Below are positions 54,205 to 63,940 of a stretch of 64,000 nucleotides of DNA, piece after piece (the stretch's first letter is position 1; the number at the start of each line of letters is the position of its first letter). The notes beneath the pieces were generated by a model that was given only the letters and a program-made list of their open reading frames with translations, did not search any database and was not told the DNA's origin. The DNA comes from Micrasema longulum (lineage: Eukaryota; Arthropoda; Insecta; Trichoptera; Brachycentridae), in the NCBI GenBank assembly GCA_022494885.1, contig JAGVSM010003787.1, positions 1 through 64,000 of the forward strand, read 5' to 3'. Both the position numbers and the translations under genes were made by a program.

Positions 54205-54521
54205 CCTGTCCGGGAGTGAGTTTCTGCCGACAAAACTGTATCTGGGGAGTGAGTTTTTTTTCATGTTTTTTTTTTACTTTTTATAATTTTATATCATTGT
54301 CAATGCTATAAGCAACATATTTTCTTGAATAAAAATAATAAATTATACCAGTAAATATGATTTATATCAAAATTATCGATGTTTTATTTCATGGGTTGTC
54401 AACCATCGGTTTTACAAGCCCAAATAATATTTCTGAAAATAATCGGACGTACATGTACGCCCATACTCCATTGATGAAAATTTTATTTGGACGACCATGT
54501 ACGGCCATACTCCCGGACAGG
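54205..54521. mobile_element. piggyBac-like MITE, 317 bp, TTAA target duplication
   Basis: Perfect 13 bp terminal inverted repeats CCTGTCCGGGAGT (54205-54217, reverse complement at 54509-54521) are flanked directly by TTAA on both sides (54201-54204 and 54522-54525). TTAA duplication and ends starting with CC are hallmarks of piggyBac elements. The interior is AT-rich, non-coding and contains a short tandem motif (GTACGCCCATACTCC and GTACGGCCATACTCC). Confidence 0.85.
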
Positions 54522-54525
54522 TTAA

Positions 54526-54965
54526 AGAAACGCGTTAGCTTTATGAGTCAAATAATCATGATAATTATATGGTTTTGCATTTTCAATCCAATCAGAAGCA
54601 TTTCATTCAAAAGTTCTGAAACTTTTCCCTATAAAAATAACCCTAGCACAAATGTATCTATGATTAGCCTACAAGGAATATGTAAATCGCATAACGGCTT
54701 TTTAGGTAGACGTAAAAATATTGAAATGTATTCAAGAATTTCAATAACACAAAGGAATCTTACATCTGGACTTGTAACTATTCTTAATTCAACATCTAAG
54801 GCTTCTTTCGTAAGGGCGGCAATCCTTTGTAACCGAAAAAAGGGGTTGACAGATATTCGGGGGTCTTCCTATTGACACGGGGTAGAAGGGAAGGCTTCAA
54901 ACAAATTTCTTTTGTACCTCCTTTTCGGAGAAAGTGGCCGAATCGTCGGCATCAGACGAAAATCT
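54526..54965. other. Unidentified open region next to the MITE
   Basis: The forward strand has a 172-codon frame that starts inside the MITE (54357-54875). The reverse strand has an alternative open stretch of about 80 codons (54874-54633) including RLQRIAALTKEALDVELRIV. Neither matches a family I recognise. The more balanced base composition at 54780-54960 suggests old coding sequence, perhaps from a transposon. Confidence 0.3.
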
Positions 54966-54969
54966 TAAA

Positions 54970-55570
54970 AAAGTTTTTCACACATACACTTACCAAATGC
55001 GATCAATCAATTTCAAAGGTGAGATGTTTTCACACCTCTTCTTGAAATCAAAAATTTTAAAATATTTTTTTTATCTAGTTTCATAATACGCCAAACAAAC
55101 ACACTGGGTAATCATTAAAAAAAAAAACATTGATATTTTTAAAACATATGAAGGAGCCTAAAAACACACTGGAATTTTAATAAAAAGTTAAACTTAGCAT
55201 AACAAAAAAAGCGAAAAAACATGTTTACACAGTATTCGTTGTGGACAAAAGATACAATATGAAATAAAACGTATTTTAAGTAGAAACAAACATATAAGTA
55301 CTAAATAAAAAGTCAATTGTAAATAAAAAATGTATTAATATATAAAGTAACATCTTAATTTCGAAATTAAAAACAACTACAACACAACATGATCAAATTT
55401 ACAAAGGAATACTTTTCTATAATTAAATGAATAAAAGAAATAAAAAATGCAGCCAGAAATACAACATATTTAAGAAAGAGGTGAAAAGTTAAATTCATTA
55501 TTTTTTTTTTGTATAGCACCCATTAAAAACTCCGTTTATTGTTTTTTTGTAATATATATGTTATACTGAA
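54970..55570. other. AT-rich stretch, nothing recognised
   Basis: No motif was seen. Confidence 0.35.
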
Positions 55571-55572
55571 AA

Positions 55573-55785
55573 TATTTCATCATCATCATCATCATTCCAT
55601 CTCCCCTCCCTAGATGGAGCATATTGTATCCACAAAAGCCGTCAAGCATCTCTATTGGCTCTCAACTCCTATGCGTCTTCCCAAGTTAAATTCTTATCCC
55701 GAAGCTCTGACATAAACTGCCGACAAACAGTCAGCAGTAGACGTTCAGGACGTGGAGGACCTGATGCCTTTTGAAAGTATTTACT
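55573..55785 (-). pseudogene. LINE terminal peptide with ATG-repeat tail
   Basis: The reverse strand reads RLLLTVCRQFMSELRDKNLT followed by WEDA, the same peptide as 18735-18900 (RPLLTVHRQF). It continues to GYNMLHLGRGD and a GATGATGATGATGATG tail (55573-55590 in reverse). The sequence just before the tail (GCTCCATCTAGGGAGGGGAG, then GGAATGATGATG) resembles the 3' end of SINE family A (GCACCATTAGGAGTGG, then GGGAATGATAATGATG). This suggests that the SINE borrows the tail of this LINE. Confidence 0.6.
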
Positions 55786-55795
55786 AATCAAAATT

Positions 55796-56135
55796 AAAAT
55801 AAACAGATTATTTTAAGACGTCATTCCCTATTATGTACACGAAAAATATATTTTCTTTTACGTAATGGGAAACGTTAACGCAAATTTATGTACAATATTT
55901 GAGTTAATCCAAATGTTCGTAGACAAAAGACTGGATTTCACCCCCTCGGGAGTCATTAAGATTAACAAATTACAACAGGGATGGAGAATACCTTAAATAA
56001 AGGAATACGGGAGTTAAGGCATTTACAGGGCTCTATATTACCTTCTATAAAATGTTCAACATCTCTGTTGTTATCTGTTTATTATTGTTATCTTTGAAAT
56101 GTCTACATCTTTATTTATTATCATTTAATAAACAT
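55796..56135 (-). repeat. Right arm of the 340 bp inverted duplication
   Basis: The reverse complement of 53258-53597, with equal arm lengths. The spacer of 2,198 bp holds a SINE, a piggyBac-like MITE and a LINE tail. Confidence 0.88.
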
Positions 56136-56586
56136 AAAATTAGACATGAATTCAAAATTGCTTTGATTATATAAAAAGGTTGTTTACCCAATTCTAAAAC
56201 ATTAAAAAAATAAATGAAAACAGTTATCAATACATGTAAAAAAAATACATCATGGTAGTAGACATCCTGAAAATATTGTGAAAAATGTAATAACATACAG
56301 GGAAAACATATTTAAAAACCGAATAAACGATGAAGTGAAAATATAAAACATGGTTAAAATTTACTAAAAAATAAAGTAAAAAATACATTGAAAAAACTCA
56401 GTTAAATATGTTGTATAAATTAAAAAAAATAGTCGGAAACATAATAAGAAACGATAAAATATACTATTTTATTTTATTTATTTATTGAAAATTCTTGATG
56501 GGATTCCATTGTAATGATAGAATAACTTATATTTACATTTAAGTTATCAATTTAAAAATACTTGGTACACTTTCATCTATTTATTT

Positions 56587-56632
56587 GACCAATTAGCTCT
56601 TTCACCCTCTAACGGGCATCTTCAGACTGGTC
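56587..56632 (-). ncRNA. Hammerhead ribozyme motif, family 3, left copy
   Basis: Reverse strand: GACCAGT (stem I, seven bases), core CTGAAGA, T, stem II GCCC-GTTAGA-GGGT (four pairs), GAA, AGAGCT (near-palindromic stem III), cleavage-site base A, ATTGGTC, which pairs with GACCAGT over all seven bases (one G-U). Both core blocks are intact. Together with copy B of family 1, this is the strongest candidate for an active ribozyme. Confidence 0.8.
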
Positions 56633-57240
56633 TAAAGTCTTATATGTAAATAAAAGTTATAGAATCTTTACGATAAAATAAACATATGTAATATTATGAA
56701 TATGTTTAGTACAAATTACTGGTAAATTTGATAGCTAAATAGATTTTCATAATTTTAAATTCAAAACACTGAATTACCAATATAATCGAGTACGATTTTT
56801 TCTGAAAAATAATTTCCAGAATTAAAGAAAAAAATATTCAAATACTTACATATTAAATCTGAATAATCTTCTTTCTGTTAAACATCAAAAAGTCCAACCA
56901 TCGTTCTGTTAAAGGATAGATCTGAAACTCAGCAGTTTATTTTGCATGCTAGCAGTTCTAGAAACATGGGTTACACAGAAAAATAAGCACCCAAAATATA
57001 TTTTTATTTCCACTTATTCCAATAAAGGAAATTGATTCGCCATCCCCAGCAATTTGACGGAGATAAAGGGACTTTAGGGCACGTTTTTGGGGAAGTAGTA
57101 AAAAAGGTACTTATTCTGAGTATTTACAGTTGCGTGATAATGTGAATTATGCTTTAAAAATGGAAATAAAAACGTCGACAGTAAAAAAAACTTGGTTGGT
57201 GGAGAAAATGAGGTGGTTCAGTAGATTTTTTAAATACATT

Positions 57241-57540
57241 TATCTGTTGATGTACTGAAAATAAGACAACGAAATAAAATATTCAAGTTAGTATACAACA
57301 TTCCCTATATAACAGCAACTAGATAATCTTTTCAACAAACTAAGCAATTAAATAGAACTGAACTCTTTCAACTAGAATCATAAAAAAATATCGATAAATT
57401 AGCCACATAATACGAGAATATCAGAAAAAATATCACATACAGCTTTCTAAAACAAGACAAGGACAGTCTAGACTTACCAGGGACTAAAATTATACAATTA
57501 ACTCCCAGACAAAACTAAACAAAAGACAAAGATGTAACAA
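57241..57540 (+). pseudogene. Possible LINE reverse transcriptase C-terminal fragment
   Basis: The frame reads RQRNKIFKLVYNIPYITATR, then a stop, then SFQQTKQLNRTELFQLES. This resembles the LINE block Q+KI+K..YN.P...TT..LF...N.L...EL. It lies inside the family 3 ribozyme element and may be a nested insertion. Confidence 0.4.
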
Positions 57541-57671
57541 ACTTTTCAAAAGATGTAAAGAATATTATTTTTTTTTTAAATTAAAAATGCAAAAATATAT
57601 TTTTTAATGATGCAATAACATATATTTACATATAAGTTATTAATTTAAAAAATACTTGGTACACTTCCACT

Positions 57672-57717
57672 TATTTATTAGCGCTTTTACCCCCTAATGG
57701 GCATCTTCAGACTGGTG
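57672..57717 (-). ncRNA. Hammerhead ribozyme motif, family 3, middle copy (degenerate)
   Basis: Reverse strand: CACCAGT, core CTGAAGA intact, T, stem II GCCC-ATTAG-GGGGT, AAA where GAA is expected, palindromic AGCGCT, A. The second stem I strand is lost (ATAAATA). AGCGCT shows the original palindromic stem III of this family. Confidence 0.55.
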
Positions 57718-58239
57718 AATAGTATACAGTGTAAAGATAATTTAGATAAAACTAAATATTATATTACATATAGGTACATTTAAAAATAATTTGAAAAAGA
57801 TACAATACGCAATATTTCAATGGAACAGAGTGAGACAAATTATTGAAACATGTGCTGGCGGTGTACTTGAAGAGAATATTCTATTATGTGAAAAATATTT
57901 ATTGTTTTATTACAATGAACAGGGTCTAACTAATAAAAACGCTAATTGGTCACATTAAATAAGTGGAAGTGTAGCAAGTATTTTTTAAATTAATAACTTA
58001 TATGTAAACATTACAATGGAATTCCATCAAGAATTGTCAATAAATAATTTAAATGGAATATATTTTTTTGTGTATAGTATTATCATTGCAATATTTTTTT
58101 GTAAGTTTGAAATTACTCCACCTGGGATGTCACAAATTCTCGTTGACGAGTTCTATTGATATTTAAAAGTAGAGCCCCGTAAGGTAAAAACACACTCTAC
58201 GTGGAAAATCTTACAAAAAATCCTGTCTTGTCCCTCCCT

Positions 58240-58670
58240 GACCAGTTTCATATATAATGGATGGAAGATGGAACTAAGGATGGAAGCATGCACAAAGGGC
58301 TCGTAACCAGCCTAGAAACCAACGTTGGATGATGCAGCAAACTTTCGTCGTCATCACCAAAGTACTTTTGAAACGACCTAAATTTTTACCGGACACAGAG
58401 CTATGAGAAATTACCTGCAAAGGTTTTAATTAAAAAATGATTATTATTGTCCATGCGATGATATTTCTTCACAAAGTATCAAACATCTGTTATTTCAGTG
58501 CCCATTTATCAGTTAACAACGCCATAATCTTGAAGCAGAATGCAGGAAAGATGGAATATCCTTAACAGATATCCACACTGTAGTTAAAAGTAGTTATCAC
58601 GCGCCATTGTTCTTGAAATTTGAAACAATGGTGGTTAGACTCATAAAGGTAGTAAACCAAAATCAGTGAT
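58240..58670 (+). pseudogene. LINE C-terminal region (R1/I-like: zinc-knuckle and RNase H end)
   Basis: Broken frames read TGHRAMRNYLQRF, then a YC.CDD block, then SIKHLLFQCPF, LEAECRKDGISLTDIHTVVK and FLKFETMVVRLIKVVN (58380-58670). The order GH...+..L.+F, YC.C...D...H.LF.CP, then R..L is typical of the C-terminal region of R1- or I-like LINE proteins. Three cysteines and the histidine of the C..C...H....C pattern can be read. Several stops. Confidence 0.6.
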
Positions 58671-58904
58671 CAAACATCCCATTTCCAAGACATACAAAAA
58701 CGTTTTTTTTGAGTACCTTAGCCTTGTACATGACAAGTAAGGCTACTAAGTCCAAATATATATAAAAATACATTTTAAAAAAACCAGCCTAGGAATGTAT
58801 ATTGCAACTTTTAACGTCTGTAACTCTAGTATATATTTGATCAAAATAAAATGACGATTATACAACTCTTGAATAATACTAGTACTCTTCTAATCGTGGC
58901 ACCA

Positions 58905-59300
58905 TACTCAAGCTCGAAAAACCAAACCTTTGAGTTTTGAGAGTAAGTGCCTGAGGAAAATGTTAGACATAAGGTGGGTCGTTTACATAACTAACATTGA
59001 AGTCCAAGAATGGACACAACAGCCTGCTATAACGAGTGTCTTGAGGATGCGGCGGTGGACTTAGCTTAAACACGTGCTGCGCATTCCTCAAGAGAACCTA
59101 AACTTAAGTTGTCTCTTCTTCACACACGTGGGCTTCTGTCCTCCTGGAACGCCGTTGACGACGATCTTTTGGCTTCATTCGGCAAAAATAAGTGAAAAAT
59201 GCTGGCTGGCGACAGGGTCTCTTGGAGGCGTCTGGTGATGTCCGCATGCTCCACTTAGGAACAGATGGGGAAAAACAAGATGAAAAAACGTTGAAAAGCA
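58905..59300 (+). pseudogene. LINE reverse transcriptase C-terminal tail
   Basis: In frames broken by stops the sequence reads TFESKCLRKMLDIRWVVYIT and NIEVQEWTQQ, then SVLRMRRWT and LKHVLRIPQENLNLSCL, and finally GRRCW-like and ASGDVRMLHLGTDGEKQDE blocks. This parallels F+.K.LR++L.I.W.....T+.EV, then RRW.WLGHVLR+P in LINE tails. A purine-rich end (AAACAAACAAACAAAC, 59318-59333) follows. The 85-codon reverse frame here is a shadow. Confidence 0.6.
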
Positions 59301-59429
59301 AAGCTACAAACAAAAAACAAACAAACAAACCGTCACGCCGTTTCCCCGTAGGGATAGGCAAAGAGAATTAAACGCCATATCACTCTGTTTTTGTATACAG
59401 ACTTCGCTTCTTTTAATATATTATATATA

Positions 59430-59800
59430 TGAATATATTTTCTCATGCACGCACGCTGATTATTCCCACTCTCAACATGTCTATTTTCAAGTATATGATG
59501 GACTTAATCGTGCTCTGTCTTTCTCGGTCTTCCTCGTTTTCTGCATCCATAAACATTCACATAGATCATTTTAACCGTTCTTTTTCTGTACATTCGCTCT
59601 ACATGTCCAAACCAAATCAGCATCTCTTTCTGTCGATAGTGCATGTCTCAGCCTTACACAGTTCACGGGTCTCGACATTTGTGCACCTATCATACATCGT
59701 TTTACCACACATTTACCTGAGGGATCACATTTCGACAGCATTTAACCTACTTTCATAATTATTTTTCCAATTTCATACTTCGCTCCCATACACTAGATCT
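59430..59800 (-). pseudogene. RTE-like LINE C-terminal fragment
   Basis: The reverse strand reads a degenerate MYGSE, then ESRLNAVEM, SLR-MCGKTMYDRCTNVETR and AETCTIDRKR, then ECTEKERLK. This is the same family as 1-531 and 63739-63940. The frame is interrupted several times. The 109-codon forward frame is a shadow of it. Confidence 0.6.
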
Positions 59801-59809
59801 ACATTGTGA

Positions 59810-60550
59810 AAAACAAGGCTACCGGACCCGAAAATCTATCACAACTCATGACAAAGCTGTAAAAATTGATTTTTTTACTCTAAAAAACTTTAGACACAGT
59901 TCAAAATACTTCATTTTAATTGAAATGATTTTTAATAATTTTTCCGTGAATTTTCGTGGTACTTTACCGTTCACTCAAATGCTTTAATGTTTACCGCGCG
60001 CAAGAAAACATTTTTTTTTATCCAATTTTCCGAAGCACTAAATTTTTCATTAGTGAAGGCATAATATCAGCTGAATCAGAGATGCGGTTAGTAAGAAAAT
60101 AAAGTGTCTATTTAATACGCCAGTGACATCTAACACAGTCTCCATTGCGAGGCAGATTCGATTTCATTAAGTTAAGTCCTCATTCGGTTGCAAGCGCGGG
60201 AAATAAATTCAAACTGTGATGGAATATTGATGTTAGTCGCTCAAGGAGTTTCAATAGAGATTTTGAAATCTGATTTGCAAACCACTCTGCCAATATCAAC
60301 TAGGAGCTCTCCCAAACTTACAACTGATTATTCGCCAGAACGACCTTTAATTAATTCAAAAAACGTTCCGGAATCATTTGTAGAAACGTTCCGAATTAAA
60401 ATTTAAAAATTTATAATCCATTTGGTACCTTTATTTCTACACTGTGTTAACAGATCTTTATCACGATCGTATCGAGATGCTATATCTTCCGTTACATGTG
60501 TAAAATTTTGTTAGATGTTGTTAGGGAACAAAAGAAACGACATTGATGTT
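59810..60550. other. Unannotated stretch
   Basis: A 72-codon frame at 60188-60406 has no recognised motif. Confidence 0.35.
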
Positions 60551-60554
60551 CGAC

Positions 60555-60800
60555 GATAAAAGAGCTGAAACCTTTATCATGTGAATGAGATTTATTCGGC
60601 TAAACCACTTACGTCACAAAAGTCAACAGATAAAAAATTGGAGGAAATGTGGATGTTTAAACATCGGCAAAATGATAAATGTTACGCAGTGGTGTAAAAC
60701 GGCCACTTAAACCAGCCAATGATAATTTATAGCCCCTGTAAATGCCTAGACTCCCATATTTCTTTCTCAAAATTATTTTCCTTCTCCGTTGTAATAAATT
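60555..60800. repeat. Two R-A fragments joined in opposite orientation
   Basis: Positions 60560-60605 run forward (GCTGAAACCTTTATCATGTG, then GATTTATTCGGCTAAAC). From 60615 the repeat runs in reverse (AAAGTCAACAGAT, GGATGTTTAAACATCGGC, ACGGCCACTTAAACCAGCC, GCCTAGACTCCC and TTGTAATAAATTTA). Confidence 0.65.
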
Positions 60801-60804
60801 TAGA

Positions 60805-61315
60805 AACTATTTATTCCATTATTTAAATTTAGTAAATGGGGTCTAGAATTCCAACCGACCATGCGTCAGTAGCTGCAAGACGTGCTCAGATATTTTTTTT
60901 TTTACGGCACCCTTGGGGTGATTTTAACAATAATGGTGCTACATGAATTATCTAAATATACATATATTAAGAGTAAATTCAGCCTGTCTAAAACATTTCA
61001 AAGTCCTCCAAATATTTAAAAAATAAACAGAACATATTTTTTTTATTTGGCTAGTCAGTTTTTAGTAGCTGGAAGATATTGCTTTTAGCAATAAACTTAC
61101 CGGAGTTTATATTTCATTTGTATTAATTGTATTTTTGTATTAAACTAAATAAAAATAAATTTAAAAATTGAACAAATTCCGGGCTTTAAAATACTAGAAT
61201 TTAATTGTGATTTCAGCAGCTATCGACTCCAAAAACCCCATACGCGTTACAGGCGTCTGAGCATTTATAACATAAAAGAGTATAAAAATAATATAAAATA
61301 AACTTACACATAAAT
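60805..61315. other. AT-rich stretch, nothing recognised
   Basis: No motif was seen. Confidence 0.35.
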
Positions 61316-61319
61316 TAAC

Positions 61320-61475
61320 ATATAACAACTGAGATAGAAATCATTTTAGAGAAGGTTACATGGATATCAAAGTATTTAAAGAGCTTATGACCTGCTTTTA
61401 GCTCTTAAACATTTTTTATCATTCTGCTGATGTTTTCAAATCTGTTTTCCTTCAATTCTTCCAACTCTTTATTTT
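61320..61475 (+). repeat. Repeat family R-A, degenerate forward copy
   Basis: ACAACTGAGATAGAAATC, ATTTTAGAGAAGGTTACATG, AGTATTTAAAGAGCTTATGA and CTTCAATTCTTCCAACTC. Strongly mutated. Confidence 0.55.
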
Positions 61476-61479
61476 TATG

Positions 61480-63738
61480 AATTCAGTGAACTTTAACCTT
61501 TATTGGTGCAGGCGACATTCTTCTAACTATTTTGATTTATTCAGGAAAAACAACAGTTGTTATATAAGAATACAAAATATAAAAAATAGTACATACTTCT
61601 TGTTAAAGTTTTTTACAAATATAATGAGAGAACATGTTACACAGCTAAGAGAAAAAAATATTTATTTTATAAGACAAAAGAAAAAAAGAGAACGCAAGAA
61701 GGTTAAGGGATGAGAAAATAGAGTGGAGGAGAGGAGAAGAAGAATTTTAGTTATATAGTTGACCGATATAAAATTTTCATATTAAAATAACATGAACATA
61801 ATTAAAGACACATTAACTTATTACACTTCAAAATTTTATGTAAAATTGAACATTTGTTGGTTTTGCAAAAAGTTTTTTTTTAAGTCACAAAATTTGGTAT
61901 AATAATATCTAAATGGGGACAAAGTAAGTTAAATTTGAATAAATTAATATACTACGAAATGATTGATGAATATTTTTTATTGTTGAGTTAACTACTTCGA
62001 TAACATTGGGACTGTAAAACAGGGCTGCTTTTCCACGAAAGGTGTTGAAGAAAAATTTAGTATGTTCGATTTTGCGATATGCGTTATGTTAAAAATGTCA
62101 ATCCAGGAATCAAATGGAAAAAAAGACTTACGTTTTCTTTCCTTTGTCCCGTCACTGGTCCCAGTACCACATTAAGTAGTTTTTTATCAGTATTCCACGA
62201 TTTTTTATTTATATTTGTTGATCCGCCCCCGACACGTGATCTTTGATCGATTTTGAAAATATTGTTTTTCACGGTGTTTTAGTTACAATACGTTAGAATC
62301 TCAGAGTAATAAAGCGCTAAACTATAGAGGCGTCAAAACGTAGGAAAACCATTCTATGACTATTGGGTATAAGTCAGCTACAGTTCGCAGCAAAACAATA
62401 GGTCGTACTCAGATCGAAAATTGCCAAATGGATTTTGCGTTGTAAATATTTTTCAATGTGTACATGTGTATTATTAAGAGCATTTTGAAGCGCTGTGAAC
62501 GCTAGGATCACGTGGTACTGATAACCGTGCCTGCAGTGACCCCAAGAGGCGACGAAGGGAAGTTACGAAGAAGGTCACGTGGTAGACGCACTCACCGGTA
62601 GCAATGTGAATATATGATGGTGCAATTTCATAGTATTACTGTTGAAATACTTAAGATTTCTATTAAAATAAAATACTCAATTAAACCACTAACAATACTT
62701 ATTATTGCAGAGCTATTCCAATTAATTTTTCTATAATTCGCCAATATTTATTTTGTGAAACTGAAAATACATGTGTGTGTTTATTTTTTTATTCATTTTA
62801 TTCACAATATACTTATGTTACATTTATTGAGACATAAATCCCAACTCCATGAAACCAAAGTCCTGTGTTGAGTTTGTTTGTTTGTCTGTCACATCTCCAA
62901 AACGGCGAGTCGTAGCGGCTTGAAATTTGGACATGTCATTTTAGATGCAATTTTAAGGTTAACATTGCTATTTTCGAGTAAAATTTGAATCGACCTCTAC
63001 TCTTTAAAAACTCAAACTTTATATGGATGCCTAGTGCAGTCCTGACATATTGCCCATAATCAACTGTCATTATCAACAATAAACAAACTTCAATTTACAA
63101 ATTTATCTCCTTAATTGAGAAAAAAAAGTATCAGAAGTAAATACGTTGACATAAGCAAAGTTTGTATGCAACAAAATATACGTGTCGGGACAATAAATGT
63201 CAAAAATCAATGTAAATCATGGTAAAATATTCGTAATCAATTACTTGTGAAAACTGACTCCTTTAACACCTTTGACGTTCCTACTGCCGCAACCAAACAT
63301 ACTGCAATTCACCATAGTCGATTTTTATTTATTATACTCTCTAGGTTACGCATTATTACTCTGAGGTTAGAATGAACTGCGTTCATGAATCACCGCTAGG
63401 AATGTGACGTCAGGACTGTGGAACTCAAAATACGGGTCATCGGATTTCAAAGGATGGACAAATCGTCACTTGAATTAAATATTAACAGATCCGAAACATT
63501 ATTACTCGTACCTAGAGAGGTTTTATAGAAAGCATGTCTATGGATTTGTTTATTTTTTTAACTTTGGATTTTGTTCTCTTTTCTTTTGTATTACTGCTGG
63601 CGTGTAAATAAAATTTTATAAGGTTTTTAAGTAAAATATTGAACTTTTGTCTGGGCACAAGAGGGCTTTTCGCTTAAAAATTGGTTCATCAGGACAAACA
63701 TACATGTAAATATACGAATGTGTTCTAAAACTATGAAC
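61480..63738. other. Long unannotated stretch
   Basis: AT-rich with a purine-rich patch at 61650-61745. Positions 62790-62880 match 36150-36245. Positions 62870-62960 (TTTGTTTGTCTGTCACATC, then CGGCGAGTCGTAGCGGC) are of the generic arthropod repeat type. No gene was found. Confidence 0.4.
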
Positions 63739-63940
63739 GATAGATGGACAAATGTAGGGATCCATACATTATGCAAGGCTGAGATAAGCATTATCGACAC
63801 AATCAGGAAAAGAGCTCTGCGCTGGTTTGGGTTTGCTGGCTGACACGTAGAGCGAATGGACAGGGAAAGAACGAATAACAATATTTATATTTCAGTGCGA
63901 ATGTTGGTGGATGCAGACAAATAAACACTAGACGAATAAA
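63739..63940 (+). pseudogene. RTE-like LINE C-terminal fragment at the right edge
   Basis: The frame reads DRWTNVGIHTLCKAEISIID, then TIRKRALRWFGF, then after a stop HVERMDRERT. This is the same block as 1-531 and 59430-59800 (SIIDKIKKGLLRWFGHVERM). The frame is broken by a stop within GHV. The following bases up to 64000 (CGCCAAAGAGCCTGGAGCC) are less AT-rich but not identified. Confidence 0.6.

Larger units (their letters stand above)
56476..58047. mobile_element. 1.57 kb element with direct and inverted hammerhead-bearing ends (family 3)
   Basis: Left end (56476-56640): TTATTTATTGAAAATTCTTG, CCATTGTAATGATAG, AATACTTGGTACACTTTC, then the hammerhead. A second end in the same orientation lies at 57605-57720 (TTTACATATAAGTTATTAAT, AATACTTGGTACACTTCC, hammerhead). 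The right terminus (57936-58047) is the inverted version (AACGCTAATTGGTC, AGTGGAAGTGTAGCAAGT, AATGGAATTCCATCAAGAA). Two direct pseudo-LTR-like copies plus an inverted tail is the typical Penelope-like element layout. No Penelope RT or GIY-YIG sequence was found in the 0.95 kb body. Confidence 0.65.

Noticed and set aside
54357..54875. 172-codon forward frame as a gene
   Set aside because: It starts inside the piggyBac-like MITE and runs across its right end, so the frame is chimeric. An equally open frame exists on the other strand and neither has a recognised domain.
59104..59361. 85-codon reverse frame rich in Arg and Ser
   Set aside because: Opposite strand of a degenerate LINE tail whose forward frames carry the recognisable blocks.
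62870..62960. Helitron or other named element from the TCTGTCACATC and CGGCGAGTCGTAGCGGC text
   Set aside because: Such blocks occur in several unrelated arthropod repeats. No element ends or coding sequence could be assigned.
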